DNA of 7,450 bases from Candidatus Falkowbacteria bacterium CG02_land_8_20_14_3_00_36_14 (GCA_002781265.1 PETS01000008.1:1-7450); one strand, 5' to 3'. Positions 1 to 6,178 are shown, counted from the first letter of the stretch. Notes: generated by a model not told the origin, from the letters alone. Numbers and translations: made by a program.

Positions 1-276
1 CCTGGAGCCGGCGGCGGCCCGCATGTCAGAATTTTCAATAGCCAAGGTGAAGTCATCAGTCAGTTTTTCGCCTACAGCCCGTCTTTCCGCGGCGGAGTGA
101 ATGTCGCTATCGGAGATATTGACAAGGACGGTTTAGGGGAAATTATTACCGGAGCCGGCCGCGGCGGAGATCCTCATATCCGTATTTTTGAATTATCAGG
201 CAGTTTAATCAGCTCATTCTATGGTTATGAAAAGAATTTTAATGGTGGCGTAAATATCGGATCAATTAAGTTATAA
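1..276 (+). CDS. FG-GAP/VCBS-type repeat protein, C-terminal fragment (5' end outside window)
   Basis: The first reading frame is open from the window edge to TAA at 274-276 and gives the last 91 residues of a longer protein. It holds one complete and one partial copy of a 51-residue repeat: GAGGGPHVRIF near residues 2-12 recurs as GAGRGGDPHIRIF at 51-63, and FRGGVN at 29-34 recurs as FNGGVN at 80-85. Between them is a DxDxDG-type calcium-binding loop, DIDKDGLGE, at 39-47, followed by IITGAG, the classic FG-GAP signature of integrin-like beta-propellers. The last repeat stops after GGVNIGSIKL and lacks its calcium loop, so the protein ends at or near a natural blade boundary. Proteins of this kind are usually large, secreted and attached to the cell surface, and may bind carbohydrate or protein. 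Signal peptide and any catalytic domain would lie upstream, out of view. Its codons are richer in GC than the following genes, as expected for a Gly/Ala-rich repeat. The specific function is unknown. Confidence 0.85.
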   Translation, partial: PGAGGGPHVRIFNSQGEVISQFFAYSPSFRGGVNVAIGDIDKDGLGEIITGAGRGGDPHIRIFELSGSLISSFYGYEKNFNGGVNIGSIKL

Positions 277-300
277 TAAATTTAAAATAAAATATAATTA

Positions 301-306
301 TATAAT
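301..306 (+). promoter_or_regulatory. possible -10 box (TATAAT) upstream of the glycan operon
   Basis: A perfect TATAAT lies in the gap between the FG-GAP gene and the SDR gene, about 130 bp before the SDR start. No convincing TTGACA-like -35 box stands 16-18 bp upstream, where the sequence is A/T only. Because the surroundings are very AT-rich, a chance match is quite possible. It is listed because this is the only gap upstream of the five-gene run large enough to hold a promoter. Confidence 0.2.
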
Positions 307-349
307 AGACCTGTTGCTTAATAAGATTTTGTGGCGAAATGAAGAAATT

Positions 350-369
350 CCTGCCTGCCGGCAGGCAGG
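350..369. repeat. perfect 20-bp GC-rich palindrome (CCTGCCTGCC/GGCAGGCAGG)
   Basis: The two 10-bp arms are exact reverse complements with no spacer, in an otherwise AT-rich non-coding gap. Each arm is itself built from a repeated CCTG unit. Complementarity stops at once on both sides (T at 349 and T at 370). No T-tract follows on either strand, so it does not look like an ordinary intrinsic terminator, although the RNA could fold into a strong hairpin. From memory, this same palindrome is frequent between genes in Parcubacteria-type genomes, which would make it a dispersed repeat. That cannot be confirmed here, because only one copy occurs in the window. Confidence 0.8.
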
Positions 370-417
370 TTAAGCGAAAAATTAAAAAAGCGACGATGTT
401 TATATGCTAATATAAGC

Positions 418-424
418 AGAGGAG
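418..424 (+). promoter_or_regulatory. ribosome binding site AGAGGAG for the SDR gene
   Basis: AGAGGAG matches the anti-Shine-Dalgarno sequence well and ends 11 nt before the TTG at 436. It is the only strong Shine-Dalgarno site in the window. It favours the TTG start over the in-frame ATG at 499, which has no purine-rich site before it. The spacing is a little longer than the usual 5-9 nt. Confidence 0.5.
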
Positions 425-435
425 CTTTTATAATT

Positions 436-1521
436 TTGCAGCTGAAATTTCAAATTGCAGCAGAAAGATTATTAAGCAACAAGTCTAATTATAAAAATAT
501 GGCAAAAAATTTAGTTTTTGACAAAAAAAATGTTTTAATTATCGGCGGCGCCGGCTTTATTGGTTCCCATATTTGCGATCAATTAATTAAAAATAATAAA
601 GTTATTTGCCTTGATAATTTTTCCACCGGGGATGAAAAAAATATTGATCAATTATTGTCTGATCCAAATTTTGAATTTATCCGCCATGATATCACCGAAC
701 CGATAGATTTGATTAAATTTAAAGAATTGCAAAAATTCAGAATTGAATGGCAGGGCATACAGGAAATATATAATTTGGCTTGCCCATCTCTTCCCATCCA
801 TTTTATAAAAAATAAAATTCCAACTCTGCTGGCTAATTCATACGGCACGAAAAATTCTCTTGATTTAGCCATAAAATATAAATCTAAGTTTATGCATTTT
901 TCTTCAGCTGTTATCTACGGGCAAACCCAAGACAACGAAATTAAAATCAAAGAGGAAAATATCGGGCAGGTTGATTTATTATCCGACCGGAGCGCTTACA
1001 ACGAAGGCAAGAGATTCGCCGAAACTATTATCATAAATTATAAAAATGTATATCATCTAGATGCTAAAATTATCCGCGTTTTTAGGACTTATGGGCCAAG
1101 AATGAAGCTGGATGAAGGCAATATGATTCCTGATTTTATTAATAATGCTCTTGATAATAAAGATTTGCTGGTAATGGGAGATAAAAATTTTTCATCCTCA
1201 TTTTGCTATGTGAGCGATGTGGTTGACGCGGCTGTTAAAATGATGGAAACTGATTCAGCCGGCCCGATAAATATCGGTTCTGATATCAATATAAATATTA
1301 CAGATTTAGCTAATAAAATTATTGCTATTTTAAATTCAAAATCGAAAATTATTTATGATAAAGAAAATAATTTTTTATCTTTGCTATATTTGCCTGATAT
1401 AACTAAAGCTCGCAATGAATTAGGCTGGTTGCCGGTTATTAATTTAGAAGCCGGGTTGAAAGAAACAATAAATGATTTGCAAGCTTCTAAAGGCCTGAAA
1501 GGCATAAGAGAGTTATTATAA
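436..1521 (+). CDS. NAD-dependent SDR nucleotide-sugar enzyme, UDP-glucuronate decarboxylase-like (epimerase/dehydratase family)
   Basis: This is an extended short-chain dehydrogenase that should act on a nucleotide sugar in the cytoplasm. The Rossmann NAD-binding loop GGAGFIG is at residues 37-43, the cofactor-selecting acid at D60 in DNFSTG, and the catalytic pair at Y188 and K192 in AYNEGK. Its closest family resemblance is to UDP-glucuronate decarboxylase (UXS): NLACP (113-117), the YxEGKR core, RVFRTYGPRM (214-223), SFCYVSD (255-261) and PDITKARNELGW (320-331) all follow the UXS pattern. However, the UXS/ArnA Thr-Ser-Glu triad is S157-A158-V159 here, and the Arg before the PDI motif is replaced (YLPDI). 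Decarboxylation is therefore doubtful, and epimerase or dehydratase chemistry is possible. The TTG start is chosen for the good ribosome site at 418-424. The alternative ATG at 499 removes 21 residues and still leaves the whole Rossmann fold. It is the first gene of a tight five-gene run. Family is certain; reaction is not. Confidence 0.88.
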   Translation: MQLKFQIAAERLLSNKSNYKNMAKNLVFDKKNVLIIGGAGFIGSHICDQLIKNNKVICLDNFSTGDEKNIDQLLSDPNFEFIRHDITEPIDLIKFKELQKFRIEWQGIQEIYNLACPSLPIHFIKNKIPTLLANSYGTKNSLDLAIKYKSKFMHFSSAVIYGQTQDNEIKIKEENIGQVDLLSDRSAYNEGKRFAETIIINYKNVYHLDAKIIRVFRTYGPRMKLDEGNMIPDFINNALDNKDLLVMGDKNFSSSFCYVSDVVDAAVKMMETDSAGPINIGSDININITDLANKIIAILNSKSKIIYDKENNFLSLLYLPDITKARNELGWLPVINLEAGLKETINDLQASKGLKGIRELL

Positions 1522-1557
1522 TTACCAGCAGGAAGTATAAGATTTTATTGAAAATTT

Positions 1558-2229
1558 ATGTTAAATCTAAAAAAATATTGCATAATACCTGCTTATAACG
1601 AGGCCAAAACTATTGTTAAAGTAATTAGAAGCGTGAAGCCATTTTTTAACAAAGTAATAGTGGTTAATGACGCTTCTTCAGATCAGACGCTGGCTTTGGC
1701 GAAAAAAGAGGATATAATAGTCTTAAATCATATTATAAATCGCGATCAGGGAGCCGCATTGGAAACAGGCAATCAATATGCTCTGGACCATGGCGCGGAA
1801 TTAATTGTTCATTTTGACGCCGATGGCCAATTTTTAGCTAAAGAGATCAACGATGTCATGGCGCCGATTATATCCGGTGAAGCTGATATAGTTTTTGGCT
1901 CCCGATTTTTAGCCAAAAAATCAAATATGCCCTGGTTTAAAAAAAATATTATTATGGCCTTAGCCCGCTTAATAAATAAAATATTTTTAGGAGTTAATTT
2001 AACTGACCCGCAAAGCGGTTTTCGCGCCCTGTCTCGGATGGCGGCTAAAAAAATTATAATAGAAAATGACGGCAAGGCGCATTGCAGCGAAATTATGCAT
2101 AAAGCAGTAAAATATAATTTGCGCATAAAAGAAGTGCCGATCACGGTTATTTATTATAATTTCGGACAGCGATTCAGCGGCGGCATTGATATTTTAAAAG
2201 AATTATTTTTGTCACGTTTAATTAATTAA
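1558..2229 (+). CDS. GT2 family glycosyltransferase, dolichyl/polyprenyl-phosphate sugar synthase-like
   Basis: This is a 223-residue GT-A fold glycosyltransferase of family 2. The N-terminal strand carries IPAYNEA (10-16), the nucleotide-binding region has VVNDASSD (35-42), and the metal-binding DxD motif is FDADGQF (86-92). GSRF (114-117) and TDPQSGFRAL (149-158) are hallmarks of the DPM1-like branch, which moves mannose or glucose from a nucleotide sugar to polyprenyl phosphate. No C-terminal membrane helices are present, so it needs a membrane partner. The DUF2304 gene 6 bp downstream is the likely one, as this pairing recurs in many genomes. An in-frame TGA at 1549-1551 fixes ATG 1558 as the first possible start. 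No Shine-Dalgarno site lies at normal distance; GGAAG at 1531-1535 is 22 nt away. Donor and acceptor sugars cannot be told from sequence. Confidence 0.92.
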   Translation: MLNLKKYCIIPAYNEAKTIVKVIRSVKPFFNKVIVVNDASSDQTLALAKKEDIIVLNHIINRDQGAALETGNQYALDHGAELIVHFDADGQFLAKEINDVMAPIISGEADIVFGSRFLAKKSNMPWFKKNIIMALARLINKIFLGVNLTDPQSGFRALSRMAAKKIIIENDGKAHCSEIMHKAVKYNLRIKEVPITVIYYNFGQRFSGGIDILKELFLSRLIN

Positions 2230-2235
2230 TAAATT

Positions 2236-2556
2236 ATGTTACAGCAAATTATTGCTTTAATTATTATCGCTTTTTTATTGGCCCGCCAATTTTTAGCAAA
2301 AAAGAAAGGCCTAATCAGCAATTATGAGTTTATTTTTTGGCTGGTTTTTTGGCTGTTAGCGACCGCCGCTATAATATTATTAAAATGGATTGACCAGGCG
2401 GTAGCCAGCTTGGGCTTTTCCGGTACCGGCATTGAAGTCCTTTTTTATTTAGGAGTAGTAGTTTTATTTTATTTAATTTTTAAATTAAGATTAAAACTGG
2501 AAAAAATTGAGAAAGATATAACAAAAATAGTAAGAGAAATTACTTTAAATAAATAA
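2236..2556 (+). CDS. DUF2304 family small membrane protein, probable partner of the GT2 enzyme
   Basis: This 106-residue protein has three hydrophobic segments at about residues 2-19, 31-50 and 66-84. A charged amphipathic tail follows (85-105, with RLKLEKIEKDITKIVREI) that probably forms a cytoplasmic helix or short coiled coil. Size, three-helix layout and the tail, which reads like the family's 'lrle.le..i..lvr.ial' ending, match DUF2304 (assigned from memory of the family, not by a search). These proteins are usually encoded next to DPM1-like GT2 genes and, by analogy with GtrA or DPM3 partners, may anchor or regulate the soluble transferase. It starts 6 bp after the GT2 stop and ends 4 bp before the next gene, so it is almost certainly co-transcribed. 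No Shine-Dalgarno site is visible, so translation may be coupled or leaderless-like. Confidence 0.82.
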   Translation: MLQQIIALIIIAFLLARQFLAKKKGLISNYEFIFWLVFWLLATAAIILLKWIDQAVASLGFSGTGIEVLFYLGVVVLFYLIFKLRLKLEKIEKDITKIVREITLNK

Positions 2557-2560
2557 AGTT

Positions 2561-2971
2561 ATGGATAATAAATATAGTATCATAGGATTGATAACCAAAG
2601 GATTAGTCATATTTTTCGCTTTTTTGGTAACTTATATGGCCATAACAGGCGGATGGTTGGATGATATTGAAAAATTTATGGAATTATTAATACCAATATT
2701 GATTTTTGGGATTTTATTTCTTATAAAATTAAAACTTGCTTATAACGATAGCAAGCTTAGAAAAATTGGCAATAACATTCGCATTGTTTTATATTTGGAT
2801 TATTTTGACAAAATAAAATTTGATTTTATAATTTACCTCACTCCGATTGCGATTATTCTTATTCCCAAAATTATGGGTTCAGAAAATAGTTTAGCAAATA
2901 TAATTCAAGCGCTCGTTGTTTTTTTAATAATGTTTTTTTGGGAGAAATATATATTTAATAAAGAAGAGTAA
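2561..2971 (+). CDS. unrecognised four-helix membrane protein
   Basis: I do not recognise this 136-residue protein. It has four predicted membrane segments, at about residues 7-28, 41-58, 87-103 and 111-130, grouped as two hairpins. They are joined by a basic, probably cytoplasmic loop (59-86) containing KLKLAYNDSKLRKIG and LDYFDKIKFD. The tail is short and charged (FNKEE). There is no signal peptide cleavage motif, no catalytic-looking cluster and no cysteine. Gaps of 4 bp on either side, to the DUF2304 gene and the GT4 gene, place it firmly in the operon. A role as a small accessory membrane protein of glycan assembly is guilt by association only. Codon use and base composition match its neighbours, so it is likely a real gene rather than a chance frame. 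Confidence 0.75.
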   Translation: MDNKYSIIGLITKGLVIFFAFLVTYMAITGGWLDDIEKFMELLIPILIFGILFLIKLKLAYNDSKLRKIGNNIRIVLYLDYFDKIKFDFIIYLTPIAIILIPKIMGSENSLANIIQALVVFLIMFFWEKYIFNKEE

Positions 2972-2975
2972 TATT

Positions 2976-4121
2976 ATGAAGATAGCTCATATTGTCAGCA
3001 CTTTCCCTCCGTATCAGGGAGGAATGGGAAACAGTGTTTACGGTTTTGCGGATGCATTAGCAAATTTAGGCCATGAAGTTATTGTTTTTACCGCTAAAAC
3101 GAAAGAAAAAATAGATGATGATGAAAGTAAATTAAAAAAAATTAAATTTAAAGTCGTATACTTGTCTCCTTTAATTAAATTCGGCAATAGCGCCGTACTA
3201 CCCCAAATATTCACCCGGTTGCGTAATTTTGACATTGTCCACCTCCATTATCCGTTTTATGGCACAGCCGAATTAGCACTGGCTAAAAAAATAATATCAG
3301 GCAAAAAATTAAAATTGGTTCTGCATTATCATATGGATAATTACGGAACGGGAATAAAGGGGCTTATTTTTAAAACATATCAAAAATTAATCCTGCCGTT
3401 ATTGTTAAAATATTCAGAATTAATTACCTGCGCCTCTCTAGATTATATCGAACATTCATTTATCAAAAATTATTATCGGCAAAATAAAAATAAGTTTAAA
3501 GAAACTTATTTTGGGGTGGATTTGAATAAATTTAAAGTGATTGCCAACACAAAAAAGCCGGACCCGAAAACGATTTTATTTATCGGCAAGCTTGATTACA
3601 CCTATATTTCCAAAGGATTAGGCCTGCTTTTTAAAGCCGTAAATATTTTGATGGCAAAATATAATGTTGAATTGGAATTAAATATTATTGCCAGCGGCAA
3701 CCGAGTTGATTATTTTAAAAAAATTGCTAAAAATTTAAAAATAATGCCATTTGTTAATTTTTTAGGAAAGGTTGGCGATCAAGCGTTAATTGAGAATTAC
3801 AATAAAAGCGATGTGTTCGTTCTGTCTGCTGACAGCCGGGGAGAAGCTTTCGGTATTGTGCTTTTGGAAGCGATGGCGTGCGCCTGCCCCGTGATTGCGC
3901 CCAATCTGCCCGGAGTGAGAAGCGTTTTTAACGACGGTGAGCAAGGATATTATTTTATAAATAATAATGCCAATAATCTGGCGGAGAAAATATATTCTGT
4001 TTTAAAAGATAGCGTTAAAGCAGAAGAGATGAGACGGAAAGGAAGAGAATTAGCAATTAAAAAATATGACATCAATAAAATCGGCAAGAATCTCAGTGAT
4101 ATTTATAAAGAAATTATTTAA
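2976..4121 (+). CDS. GT4 family glycosyltransferase (GT-B fold)
   Basis: This 381-residue retaining glycosyltransferase should transfer a sugar from a nucleotide donor to a growing glycan or lipid carrier at the cytoplasmic membrane face. The N-terminal Rossmann domain opens with MKIAHIVSTFPPYQGGMG (1-18), whose glycine-rich loop is typical of GT4. The linker carries GVDLNKF (180-186). The C-terminal donor-binding domain has ILFIGKLD (200-207), SKG with K213, NFLGKV (261-266) and the EX7E motif with E290 and E298 in EAFGIVLLEAM. These are followed by ACPVIAPNLPGVRSVF, which closes the nucleotide pocket. Length is normal for the family and all key positions are present. A modest GAAGAG site overlaps the end of the upstream gene, 4 bp away, so translation is likely coupled. 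Its last 8 bp overlap the 3' end of the opposite-strand gene. Sugar specificity cannot be read from the sequence. Confidence 0.93.
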   Translation: MKIAHIVSTFPPYQGGMGNSVYGFADALANLGHEVIVFTAKTKEKIDDDESKLKKIKFKVVYLSPLIKFGNSAVLPQIFTRLRNFDIVHLHYPFYGTAELALAKKIISGKKLKLVLHYHMDNYGTGIKGLIFKTYQKLILPLLLKYSELITCASLDYIEHSFIKNYYRQNKNKFKETYFGVDLNKFKVIANTKKPDPKTILFIGKLDYTYISKGLGLLFKAVNILMAKYNVELELNIIASGNRVDYFKKIAKNLKIMPFVNFLGKVGDQALIENYNKSDVFVLSADSRGEAFGIVLLEAMACACPVIAPNLPGVRSVFNDGEQGYYFINNNANNLAEKIYSVLKDSVKAEEMRRKGRELAIKKYDINKIGKNLSDIYKEII

Positions 4122-6144
4122 CATATTGGAATATATAAACATCCCCATTATTAATAATAAACCAGCTGTCAGCGCTTAATTTAGCTTCATCAACTATTTT
4201 GGCAGACGCCCACCAATATTTATTAATTACAAAATAGGCCTCATCAGCGCCGGCGAAATCCATAGCCGATAACATAGTTTGCCGGCTGGGATTTTTTACC
4301 ATCATTAAATAATAGCTGTATAATTTATCGCCGGTGGGAATTGAGTAATAAAAAATGTTATTTTTATAGTATTTCTTAAAGCCGAATTCTCGCAAAGCAG
4401 CGGCGCTTAATTGCTGATTGGTTAGAACGATAAATTCATTTTTAGCCACGGAATCAATATATTTTACCGCGGTTATTTCCGATTGCGAAGTTTGGTAGCC
4501 ATGCCCGTTATAATATTTATCTTGGCGCGGATATGATAAATATAACGAGGCGGATATTAACAGGCAGATAAAAATATATAGGGGAATTTTGACGGCTGAT
4601 GCTTCTGTTTTGATTTTATAAGCTAATAAATACAATGATTCAAGAATAAAGGGCAGAAGAAAAATAGCGCCGATAATAAGCAGCCGGTCGGCATAGTTGC
4701 TCCTTTCCGAACTGATTAAATAGTTAAAATTTAAGCTGGCAGTCAAGATATAAGCCAAAAAAATAGTTGCCGAAAAGAACAGGTATTTTTTTATTAGAGG
4801 ATTTTTTTTAATAACCAATGAAAACAAGCCGACACTGGCCAGTAATATAATAATAAATTTAAGATTGAACCCGTAAAGATAAACGAAATTTAATATAAAA
4901 TTTTCGCTATCAGGAGTTATTGCTGGCGGCCATTTCAAATTATTAAAATTCGCCCATGTAAATATATTGCCGTTGCTGTTAAAATTTGCATTTCTTTTTT
5001 CTAATAAATAAAATAAGAACGGAAGAATAAAAGAGGTTGAAAAAAATATTAGAATATAAAATATTTTTTTGTAAACTGATTTAATGGCGGCGTTTTCTGT
5101 AAAATAATAAATTAAAAATAATATAGCCGGAATGCCGGCGATGGGCTGGATAAAAAACGCGGCTAAAGCCAAAGACACCATAGCCATAGCCTTAAGATAA
5201 TTAATTGGCGCTAAGCTTAATAAAATAATCAGTATTAAAAAGAGATAAGCTAAATTTTGCGGAACGGTGACAATAAAAATGGAGAAGGGGATAACAAGCG
5301 CTAATAATAAAAGTTTACCCCCACACCTTGAATGCCCTGCGCTCTTGGCGCAGGGGTTGTCGCTTGCCCCCGCGCCCAAATCTTTGGTGTGGGGGTATAA
5401 CGTCCCATGATTAAGGTGTGTGGGTTTAAGATGTTCTTTGTTAAATATTTTTTGCCGTGAAAATTTAACTGTCAGTGGCAAAAGAATACTTGCCAGAACC
5501 GGCACCAGGGCCTTATCTATATATAAAAGCGGCAGGCGGAAAATTTTATGGGATATTATTTCCAGTGAATATTGCCCGGTATAATAAAAAGTTTTAGGCA
5601 TAATATAGCTATTCTTATCAATAACCTCTAAAGCCGCCTGGTGGATGAACGGGTCAAAGCCATAGCCGATTTTATAAACTATTAAAGCGACAGAAAAAGA
5701 TAAAAAATAATGAAGTGTAATTTTTAGCCAAAATAGCGGGTTAGCGGGGGAAATTAATAATATAAATGTTGCCAGAGCATAGATAATAAAAAATTTTGCA
5801 GGCACGGCTTGCCAAGGGGAAGCAATCGGATCGGCAGTCCGGCTTGAATATAATATATATAAAGCTATAAAAAAAAGACCTAAATAAATAAACAAATAAG
5901 CCCAATCTTTAGCGTTTATGGATAATTTTATATTATTCGCGGCCGGATCAAAATTATGATTGGCTTTTTTTAATATTATTGCTAAGCTGAAAAAAGTTAA
6001 TATTAATGTTAATAATACGCCGATATTATCAAGGGCATAGAAATAATAAACCAAAGATCCGAAAAATGAGATCAGGCCGATTAGAATTAATAATATAGGC
6101 GTAATATCGCTTTTTATAATTTTTAATAAATTTTCATTTATCAT
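4114..6144 (-). CDS. large polytopic membrane protein, possible GT-C type glycosyltransferase
   Basis: This 676-residue protein has about 15 hydrophobic segments, near residues 14-36, 41-59, 81-100, 115-133, 137-158, 207-227, 277-293, 297-314, 317-334, 335-349, 361-382, 425-445, 453-472, 487-508 and 519-538. A soluble tail of roughly 135 residues follows. An odd number of spans with a cytoplasmic N-terminus puts the tail outside. It also puts the loop at 161-206 outside; that loop contains GFDPFIHQAALE (162-173), with D164 and H168. An acidic, conserved-looking first outer loop and an outside C-terminal domain are the plan of GT-C enzymes that use polyprenyl-phosphate sugars, but I see no diagnostic family motif, so this is inference. 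Residues 239-276 are a strange Pro/His/Gly/Cys-containing stretch in a cytoplasmic loop, encoded by an inserted GC-rich palindromic element. The gene opposes the operon and overlaps the GT4 stop. ATG at 6142-6144 is the only start supported. Confidence 0.8.
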   Translation of the reverse strand: MINENLLKIIKSDITPILLILIGLISFFGSLVYYFYALDNIGVLLTLILTFFSLAIILKKANHNFDPAANNIKLSINAKDWAYLFIYLGLFFIALYILYSSRTADPIASPWQAVPAKFFIIYALATFILLISPANPLFWLKITLHYFLSFSVALIVYKIGYGFDPFIHQAALEVIDKNSYIMPKTFYYTGQYSLEIISHKIFRLPLLYIDKALVPVLASILLPLTVKFSRQKIFNKEHLKPTHLNHGTLYPHTKDLGAGASDNPCAKSAGHSRCGGKLLLLALVIPFSIFIVTVPQNLAYLFLILIILLSLAPINYLKAMAMVSLALAAFFIQPIAGIPAILFLIYYFTENAAIKSVYKKIFYILIFFSTSFILPFLFYLLEKRNANFNSNGNIFTWANFNNLKWPPAITPDSENFILNFVYLYGFNLKFIIILLASVGLFSLVIKKNPLIKKYLFFSATIFLAYILTASLNFNYLISSERSNYADRLLIIGAIFLLPFILESLYLLAYKIKTEASAVKIPLYIFICLLISASLYLSYPRQDKYYNGHGYQTSQSEITAVKYIDSVAKNEFIVLTNQQLSAAALREFGFKKYYKNNIFYYSIPTGDKLYSYYLMMVKNPSRQTMLSAMDFAGADEAYFVINKYWWASAKIVDEAKLSADSWFIINNGDVYIFQYVK
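5316..5430. repeat. GC-rich nested inverted-repeat element inserted in frame within the membrane-protein gene
   Basis: Perfect 12-bp inverted repeats TACCCCCACACC (5316-5327) and GGTGTGGGGGTA (5386-5397) bound an 82-bp core. A third, one-mismatch copy of the right arm, GGTGTGTGGGT, lies at 5415-5425. Inside the core, CCCTGCGC (5335-5342) pairs perfectly with GCGCAGGG (5348-5355) across a 5-nt loop. Alternatively, GGCGCAGGGG (5347-5356) pairs 9 of 10 with CCCCCGCGCC (5367-5376), so two hairpins compete for the same bases. The GC content contrasts sharply with the AT-rich gene around it. On the reverse strand it encodes about 38 residues (239-276) that break the pattern of hydrophobic helices but keep the frame. 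No transposase gene is present. It is probably a non-autonomous or palindromic repeat; no clear target-site duplication was found. Confidence 0.75.
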
Positions 6145-6178
6145 AATCTAATAATAACAAATTTTGCCTAATAATAAA
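6145..6178. promoter_or_regulatory. short divergent intergenic region with a 10-bp direct repeat
   Basis: Only 34 bp separate the start of the reverse-strand membrane gene from the ATG of the last glycosyltransferase. The gap is nearly all A/T and contains CTAATAATAA twice, at 6148-6157 and 6169-6178, 21 bp apart or two helical turns. No recognisable -35/-10 pair and no Shine-Dalgarno site are visible for either gene. Promoters, if present, must overlap the divergent coding sequences. The repeat may simply reflect low complexity. Confidence 0.3.

Noticed and set aside
350..369. Palindrome as an intrinsic terminator of the FG-GAP gene
   Set aside because: It lies more than 70 bp after the stop, has no T-tract on either strand and no loop spacer, so the terminator call is not supported.
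400..417. Extended -10 promoter (TGCTAATAT) just before the SDR ribosome site
   Set aside because: The hexamer match is poor, there is no -35 box, and transcription would start almost on the ribosome site.
648..872. Open frame of 74 codons on the reverse strand
   Set aside because: It lies wholly within the SDR gene, which has clear family motifs throughout; the reverse product has no recognisable features.
1809..2144. Open frame of 111 codons on the reverse strand
   Set aside because: It is antisense to the conserved core of the GT2 gene, including the DxD and TDPQSGFRA motifs; it is a shadow of that gene.
3038..3235. Open frame of 65 codons on the reverse strand
   Set aside because: It is antisense to the N-terminal domain of the GT4 gene with no family signal or own ribosome site.
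5316..5397. Insertion sequence
   Set aside because: The inverted repeats enclose only about 58 bp with no transposase; it is at most a miniature or palindromic repeat element.
6164..6178. TTG start for the last glycosyltransferase
   Set aside because: It adds only five residues (MPNNK) before the methionine at which GT4 proteins normally begin, and has no ribosome site.
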